This document shows positions 60,229-64,000 of a DNA stretch of 64,000 bases, one piece after another. Source of the DNA: Planctomycetota bacterium (GTDB lineage: Bacteria; Planctomycetota; UBA1135; GCA-002686595); NCBI GenBank assembly GCA_016795325.1, contig JAEUHY010000015.1, forward strand, positions 744,001 through 808,000. The letters are read 5' to 3'. The notes beneath the pieces were generated by a model. That model saw only the letters and a program-made list of their open reading frames with translations. It searched no databases and was not told the DNA's origin. The number at the start of each line of letters is the position of its first letter. Positions within the stretch are counted from its first letter, which is position 1. The position numbers were made by a program, and so were the translations under genes.

Positions 60229-61401
60229 GTGACGACTTCGTACCCCTCGCTGGACCGCTCGGACCTGCGCGCCGCGCTGGAGGCCGGGCCGTTTTCCCGG
60301 CGCGGCGAGGGCTACGGGCTCGAGGGCGAACTGCTGGTCGTGCGCGAGCGCGACGGACTCGTCGAACGCGCCTGGGGCGCGGACGCGGAGCAGCTCCAGC
60401 AAGTGCGCGCCACCTTCAGCGACCTCGAACAGGTGAGCGTGTTGGAGCACGGCCGCGTGCGCTTGGACAGCGGTGCGCACACGACCGCGGTCGCAGCCGG
60501 CGAGGCGTTCCACTCCGGCGGCGTCGAGCTCGCGGAGCGCCTGGCCGCCTGGGACCTCGCGCTCGTCTCGTGCGGCGCCGACCCGTGGAGCGACGACCCG
60601 ACCCCGCTCGAATGGTGCGTGCGCGTGCCGTTTGGCTCGCCGGCGACGGCCTCGCTGCGCTGGCGCGCGGCCGCCAACCTGTGCGTCGTGAGCGAAGCGC
60701 TGTTCGCCTTCTCGCCGCTGCGCGCGTTGGCGAGCTGCGGCGTGCGTTCGCGCGGCGCCGAGCAGCGCCAGCAGCGCCGCACGCACCCCGAACTCATGCT
60801 GGGCGGCCGCACGCCACTCGAGGGTTTCCTCGACTGGGCGCTCGAGACCCCCGCGGGCGCAGCGCCGCGTCCCATCGCGTTCGGCATCTGGGCGCGCCAC
60901 GGCGTCCGCGGCGTGTTCCCCGACGCGTCGGACTTCGAACGCCACGTCGCTGCGTTGAGCGCCGGCGTGCTTCCCTCGCGCGGCCTCGCACTGCGTTGTT
61001 TCGACGGTCCACCGGGCGCGTTCCAGCGTGTTCCGCTGATCGTGTTCGCCACGCTGCTCGACGACCCGGCCTGTGTGCAGGAGCTCTCGACCTGGGACGC
61101 GGCGCCGCGTGCGTTGTGGCAGGCGGCCGCGCAGGGCGGTCTGTCGGATCCGCAGCTCGCGTCGCGTGCGCGGCGCGTGTTCGCGCTCGTCGCCGACCGC
61201 TTGCTCGCGCGCCCGGGGGTGTACGCCTCGCCCGCGATGCTCGCGGAGTTCATCGCCTTCGGACAACGCTACACGCTCAGCGCGCGCACTCCCGCCGACG
61301 AGTGGCTCTCGCACCACGCACGGCGCGGCGCGCTCACGCTCGCCGACATCGGAGCGCTGGAGCAGCGCTGGAGCGCATTGGCCGGCCGGCGCGCCGCGTA
61401 G
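60229..61401 (+). CDS. Divergent glutamate-cysteine-ligase-like (GCS2) protein
   Basis: The 390-residue protein starts at GTG 60229. GYGLEGELLVV near the N-terminus resembles the ExE metal-binding strand of GCS2 enzymes. LEHGRVRLDSGAHTT, LALVSCGADPWSDD and AANLCVVSEALFAFSPL follow in the order seen in that superfamily. The match is weak and some expected residues are changed (GEL for ExE). A carboxylate-amine ligase making a small thiol or gamma-glutamyl amide is inferred. An unrelated ATP-grasp-like function cannot be excluded. Confidence 0.55.
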   Translation: MTTSYPSLDRSDLRAALEAGPFSRRGEGYGLEGELLVVRERDGLVERAWGADAEQLQQVRATFSDLEQVSVLEHGRVRLDSGAHTTAVAAGEAFHSGGVELAERLAAWDLALVSCGADPWSDDPTPLEWCVRVPFGSPATASLRWRAAANLCVVSEALFAFSPLRALASCGVRSRGAEQRQQRRTHPELMLGGRTPLEGFLDWALETPAGAAPRPIAFGIWARHGVRGVFPDASDFERHVAALSAGVLPSRGLALRCFDGPPGAFQRVPLIVFATLLDDPACVQELSTWDAAPRALWQAAAQGGLSDPQLASRARRVFALVADRLLARPGVYASPAMLAEFIAFGQRYTLSARTPADEWLSHHARRGALTLADIGALEQRWSALAGRRAA

Positions 61402-61407
61402 CCGCCG

Positions 61408-62526
61408 TCAGTGTTGTGCGGCGAGCGCGAGCAGCGCGGCGCCGACCGTCGCGGCGGCCAGCACCGCGAGCGTGATCTTGACCCACGACAGCGGCGCCTT
61501 GCCGTACACCTTGCCGGTCACGCCGTGCACGAGCACGGGCCAGGTCTTGCCTTGGAATTGATAGCTGACCGACCACATCGGCAGCAGCACGTGCTTCCAG
61601 CGCACGTCGCTCAGTTCGTTGTGCACGCGCAGGTTGCGCTGCGTGTCTCCCGGCACGTCTCCGGCGCAACGCACGCGCTGCTGGGCAGCGATCGCCTCGC
61701 GCGCCACGCCCCAACCCGCTTCGAGATCCACCGTGTATTCCTCGGCGAGGAACCCAGCCAGGTACTCGGGCCGATAGGGCACGAGCTGGCGCGTGTCGAA
61801 GCCGCCCAGCTTGCGCGCGAGTTCCTCGCTCACGCCGCGCGAGGCGTGCACGAGCAGGTCGTCGTAGCGGTCCTCGCGCTGGCCCCACTTGGGAACCCAG
61901 CGGATCTTGCGCACCTGCCGCGGCTGCATGCTCGTGCGGCCGTTGCGCGTCACCGGAACCATCACGGTGACGTAGTAGTAGTAGCCCGCGTCGGCGGACC
62001 ACTGCGAGTGCACGTGCGCGTCGAAGGTCCAGTAGGGGACGTACACGCCGCGCGCGTCGTGGGTCCGGACCTGCCGCAGGGCGTTCGGGCGGAACCACAG
62101 GCCCGCGATCCAGGTGCGGAAGTTCTTGTCGACCAGCGTGCGCTCGACGTCGAGCGGCACGATCGACTCCGGTCGGATCAGCTGGCGGTTGGCGCTCTGC
62201 GGCAAGACGCTCGCCGAGCCGCAGAACGGACAGGTCTGCGCCGTGCGCACATCCGCGAACTCGACCGTCGCTCCGCAGGTCGAACAGCGCGCCGCGCGTT
62301 GTTCGACGCCCATGCCCCGCGCGGCGGCGCCCGCGTCCTCGAGCGCGCGCTCGACGATCTCGCCGTCGGCGCGCGGCACGGCCTGCTTCGCGCCGCAGTG
62401 CTGGCAGCTGAGGCAGTCGCTGGCCGGGTCCCAGGTCAGTTGCGCGCCGCAGTCGCGGCACGGAAAGTCGACCTGCGTGGGTTCGGCGGGCTCGCTGGCG
62501 GCGGGGGACTCGCTCGGTTCGCTCAA
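61408..62526 (-). CDS. Tail-anchored zinc-ribbon protein
   Basis: The 372-residue protein has two zinc ribbons: CRDCG...CQHCG (about 23-45) and CSTCG...CPFCG (about 80-102). A central region contains many aromatic residues (VPYWTFDAHVHSQW, YYYYVTVMVPV), and one transmembrane helix lies at the C-terminus (about 345-368). Proteins of this build are often encoded next to SPFH-domain proteins in bacteria, as here with the divergent SPFH gene. The function is unknown; a membrane-bound assembly or stress role is possible. Confidence 0.78.
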   Translation of the reverse strand: MSEPSESPAASEPAEPTQVDFPCRDCGAQLTWDPASDCLSCQHCGAKQAVPRADGEIVERALEDAGAAARGMGVEQRAARCSTCGATVEFADVRTAQTCPFCGSASVLPQSANRQLIRPESIVPLDVERTLVDKNFRTWIAGLWFRPNALRQVRTHDARGVYVPYWTFDAHVHSQWSADAGYYYYVTVMVPVTRNGRTSMQPRQVRKIRWVPKWGQREDRYDDLLVHASRGVSEELARKLGGFDTRQLVPYRPEYLAGFLAEEYTVDLEAGWGVAREAIAAQQRVRCAGDVPGDTQRNLRVHNELSDVRWKHVLLPMWSVSYQFQGKTWPVLVHGVTGKVYGKAPLSWVKITLAVLAAATVGAALLALAAQH

Positions 62527-62638
62527 GGACGGAAGGTCTTTCAGGGGGCGGGGAACGGGAGGGCGACGAGCGCTTCGTACGTCGTCGAGCGATTCCCCGT
62601 TACGCTAGCGCCGATTTGTCGAAGTAGATCGTCGCAGG

Positions 62639-62661
62639 CCGCGCGCGCCGTTCGCGCGCGG
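62639..62661. other. Inverted repeat in the SPFH leader
   Basis: CCGCGCGCG (62639-62647) and CGCGCGCGG (62653-62661) form a 9-base-pair stem with a 5-base loop, 72 bases upstream of the SPFH start. It may be a leader hairpin or just GC-rich sequence. Confidence 0.35.
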
Positions 62662-62722
62662 ACGCCTGGCCCGGCCCGCGCGAACCGCGCGTGTCCGAGC
62701 GACGAATTTCTCATCCTCAGCT

Positions 62723-62727
62723 AGGAG
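62723..62727 (+). promoter_or_regulatory. Strong ribosome-binding site of the SPFH gene
   Basis: AGGAG ends 6 bases before the ATG at 62734. It is the clearest Shine-Dalgarno sequence in the window and fixes the start, suggesting high expression. Confidence 0.7.
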
Positions 62728-62733
62728 CAACGC

Positions 62734-63834
62734 ATGGGAGTGATGGACTGGATCAAGCGCGGTGTCGGCGAACTGATGATCGCCCGGCCCGACGAAGCCA
62801 AGGGCTACGTCGTGTGGAAGCACCCCGACCCGACCATCCCGATGAAGTCGCAGCTGACCGTCGAGTCCGACGAGCGCTGCGTCTTCTTCCGCGACGGCAA
62901 GATCGTCGCCACGCTCGGCCCCGGGCGCCACACGCTCGACTCGGCGAACCTGCCGTTCCTGTCGAACCTGATCGACTCGTTCACCGGCGGGCGCGTGCTG
63001 ATCGCCGAGGTGTTCTTCGTCAGCGTGCGTGAGTTCACCGGCATCAAGTTCGGCGGGAAGATCGGCAACGTCGAGGACCCCAAGAGCGGCGTGCCGGTCG
63101 AGACGATGGTGCACGGCGAGTTCGCGTTCCGCGTCAGCTCGCCCGAGGCGCTCGTCGTCGGGCTGGTCGGCATGGGCCGCAGCGAGCCCGATCCGGTCGG
63201 GCCCTGGATGCGCGAGCAGGTGCTCAAGGTCATCCGCGACCGCATCGCCGAGCTGATCGTGCGCAACAAGTGGCCGCTGCTCGACGTGACCAGCGGCGCG
63301 TACACCGAGGAACTCGAGAAGTCGGTGCTCGAGGGCATCGTCGGCCACGTCTCGAGCTACGGCCTCTTGATCCCGCGCCTGGGCAACTTCGTGATCGCGA
63401 TCAACGAAGACGACCGCGCCAACCTGAAGCGCCTGTACACCGACGCCGCCTACCTGCGCGCGGTCGGGGGCGTCGACAACTTCCAGCGTTTCGCCGCTGG
63501 CAAGGCGATGATGGGCGCGGGCGAAGGTCTGGCCAAGGGCGGCGGCGACGGCGGCGCGGGCGGCGGAAGCGGCCTGTTGGGCGGCGCCGGGCTCGGCGTG
63601 GGCCTGAGCATGGCCCAGATGATGATGGGCGCCGCGGCGCAGCAGGCTGCTCCGAATGCACAGGCGGCTGCGGCCGGTGCAGCGGGCGCGGCCGCCGCTG
63701 GCGCTGGCGCTGGAGCTGGCGCTGCGGCCGGGGCGCCGGCCGTCGGAACGGCGCGTTTCTGCGCCGGCTGCGGCGCGCCTCTGGCGCCGGACGCGCGCTT
63801 CTGCGGCCAGTGCGGGCGCAAGCGCGACGCGTAG
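62734..63834 (+). CDS. SPFH-domain protein with a C-terminal zinc ribbon (virion-core-protein-like family)
   Basis: The 366-residue protein has an SPFH/band-7-like domain (about 30-260: VVWKHPDPTIPMKSQLTVESDERCVFFRDGK is the region at about 29-59). A Gly/Ala-rich low-complexity linker follows (about 270-345). The zinc ribbon is FCAGCGAPLAPDARFCGQCG (about 343-362). No N-terminal transmembrane helix is obvious, so membrane contact would be peripheral. Relatives are often paired with the zinc-ribbon protein found divergently here. Its role is unknown. Confidence 0.85.
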   Translation: MGVMDWIKRGVGELMIARPDEAKGYVVWKHPDPTIPMKSQLTVESDERCVFFRDGKIVATLGPGRHTLDSANLPFLSNLIDSFTGGRVLIAEVFFVSVREFTGIKFGGKIGNVEDPKSGVPVETMVHGEFAFRVSSPEALVVGLVGMGRSEPDPVGPWMREQVLKVIRDRIAELIVRNKWPLLDVTSGAYTEELEKSVLEGIVGHVSSYGLLIPRLGNFVIAINEDDRANLKRLYTDAAYLRAVGGVDNFQRFAAGKAMMGAGEGLAKGGGDGGAGGGSGLLGGAGLGVGLSMAQMMMGAAAQQAAPNAQAAAAGAAGAAAAGAGAGAGAAAGAPAVGTARFCAGCGAPLAPDARFCGQCGRKRDA

Positions 63835-63855
63835 CACCGGTCCGTTCTGCACGCT

Positions 63856-63901
63856 GCGGGGGGCGCCAGGTCGAGCTCGACCGGCGCCCCCCGCTCTGTT
63901 T
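63856..63901 (+). terminator. Strong intrinsic terminator after the SPFH gene
   Basis: GCGGGGGGCGCC (63856-63867) pairs perfectly with GGCGCCCCCCGC (63883-63894). The loop contains the self-complementary GGTCGAGCTCGACC (63869-63882). TCTGTTT follows. It lies 22 bases after the stop at 63834 and is the best terminator in the window. Confidence 0.8.
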
Positions 63902-64000
63902 CCCGTCGGGCGCCGGGCCCGTGCCACACATCCGGTCGCCCCGGGAGCTGTGAGGGGCGCCTCGGGGACCTACGGAGCCGCTGCTGGGGCAGTGCCGCGG

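Noticed and set aside
55956-61475. Plus-strand open frame of 1839 codons
   Set aside because: The longest open frame in the window, but it lies opposite the GH31 gene and the gene upstream of it and is in another frame of the GCS2-like gene. It is low complexity and lacks any domain.
1-64000. CRISPR arrays, rRNA genes, insertion sequences, integrases and replication origins
   Set aside because: None was seen. There are no transposase or integrase motifs, no regular repeat-spacer pattern, no DnaA-box cluster, and only one tRNA.

Overview
The window is high-GC DNA (about 70 % G+C by eye) and densely packed. Many genes overlap their neighbour by exactly 4 bases (ATGA, GTGA or TTGA), and GTG and TTG starts are common. 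The best guess is a bacterium of the Planctomycetota. The reasons are a very large Ser/Thr kinase with TPR repeats and DWG in place of DFG, a McsB-type protein arginine kinase, an FG-GAP lipoprotein, DUF4388 and SPFH/zinc-ribbon proteins, and few Shine-Dalgarno sequences. Myxococcota cannot be excluded, and no rRNA is present to settle it.

Layout. 0-7.4 kb: a phenolic-lipid type cluster (FAD oxidoreductase, MMPL exporter, membrane-anchored YceI protein, lipoprotein, UbiG-like and ICMT-like methyltransferases, type III polyketide synthase) arranged around one divergent promoter region. 7.4-12.3 kb: an M50 protease, an aldehyde:ferredoxin oxidoreductase-like protein carrying a C-terminal MoaD-like domain that ends in Gly-Gly, and a GT9 glycosyltransferase. 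12.3-15.5 kb: the Ser/Thr kinase. 15.5-20.6 kb: an accessory stretch with two secreted or lipid-anchored proteins, then an intact rhuM flanked by short relics of hsdM, hsdS and hsdR. This is the scar of a type I restriction-modification operon. 20.9-30.6 kb: arginase, then a Wzm/Wzt-type polysaccharide exporter coupled to a methyltransferase-coiled-coil protein, then McsB, a FecR-like protein, a HAD protein and a GT4 glycosyltransferase. 30.7-36.7 kb: a STAS-PilZ protein divergent from a GAF-PP2C phosphatase, dihydroorotase, and a DUF58/BatA-like pair. 36.7-41.8 kb: a YbhN-like flippase, an NhaC-type antiporter, a membrane coiled-coil protein and AsnRS. 41.9-47.9 kb (minus strand): a lipoprotein, a zinc-ribbon protein, a MoeB/ThiF-type E1 enzyme, MobA and a DUF4388 protein. 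48.1 kb: tRNA-His(GUG). 48.5-55.9 kb: a chemotaxis cluster cheA-cheW-cheY-cheB-cheR-cheX-cheY-cheX-cheX with three CheC/CheX-type phosphatases and no chemoreceptor. 56-64 kb: a GH31 glucosidase, a large unknown protein, a glutamate-cysteine-ligase-like protein, and a divergent zinc-ribbon/SPFH pair with a strong terminator at the end.

How genes work together. The first cluster can make, methylate, oxidise and export an amphiphilic polyketide. The E1 and MobA genes can serve molybdopterin synthesis and may act on the MoaD tail of the oxidoreductase 35 kb away. The Wzm/Wzt pair plus the coiled-coil methyltransferase looks like a polysaccharide chain terminator and exporter. The che genes form a complete excitation and adaptation core except for receptors and CheD. 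All functions are read from protein motifs by eye, and no database search was possible.
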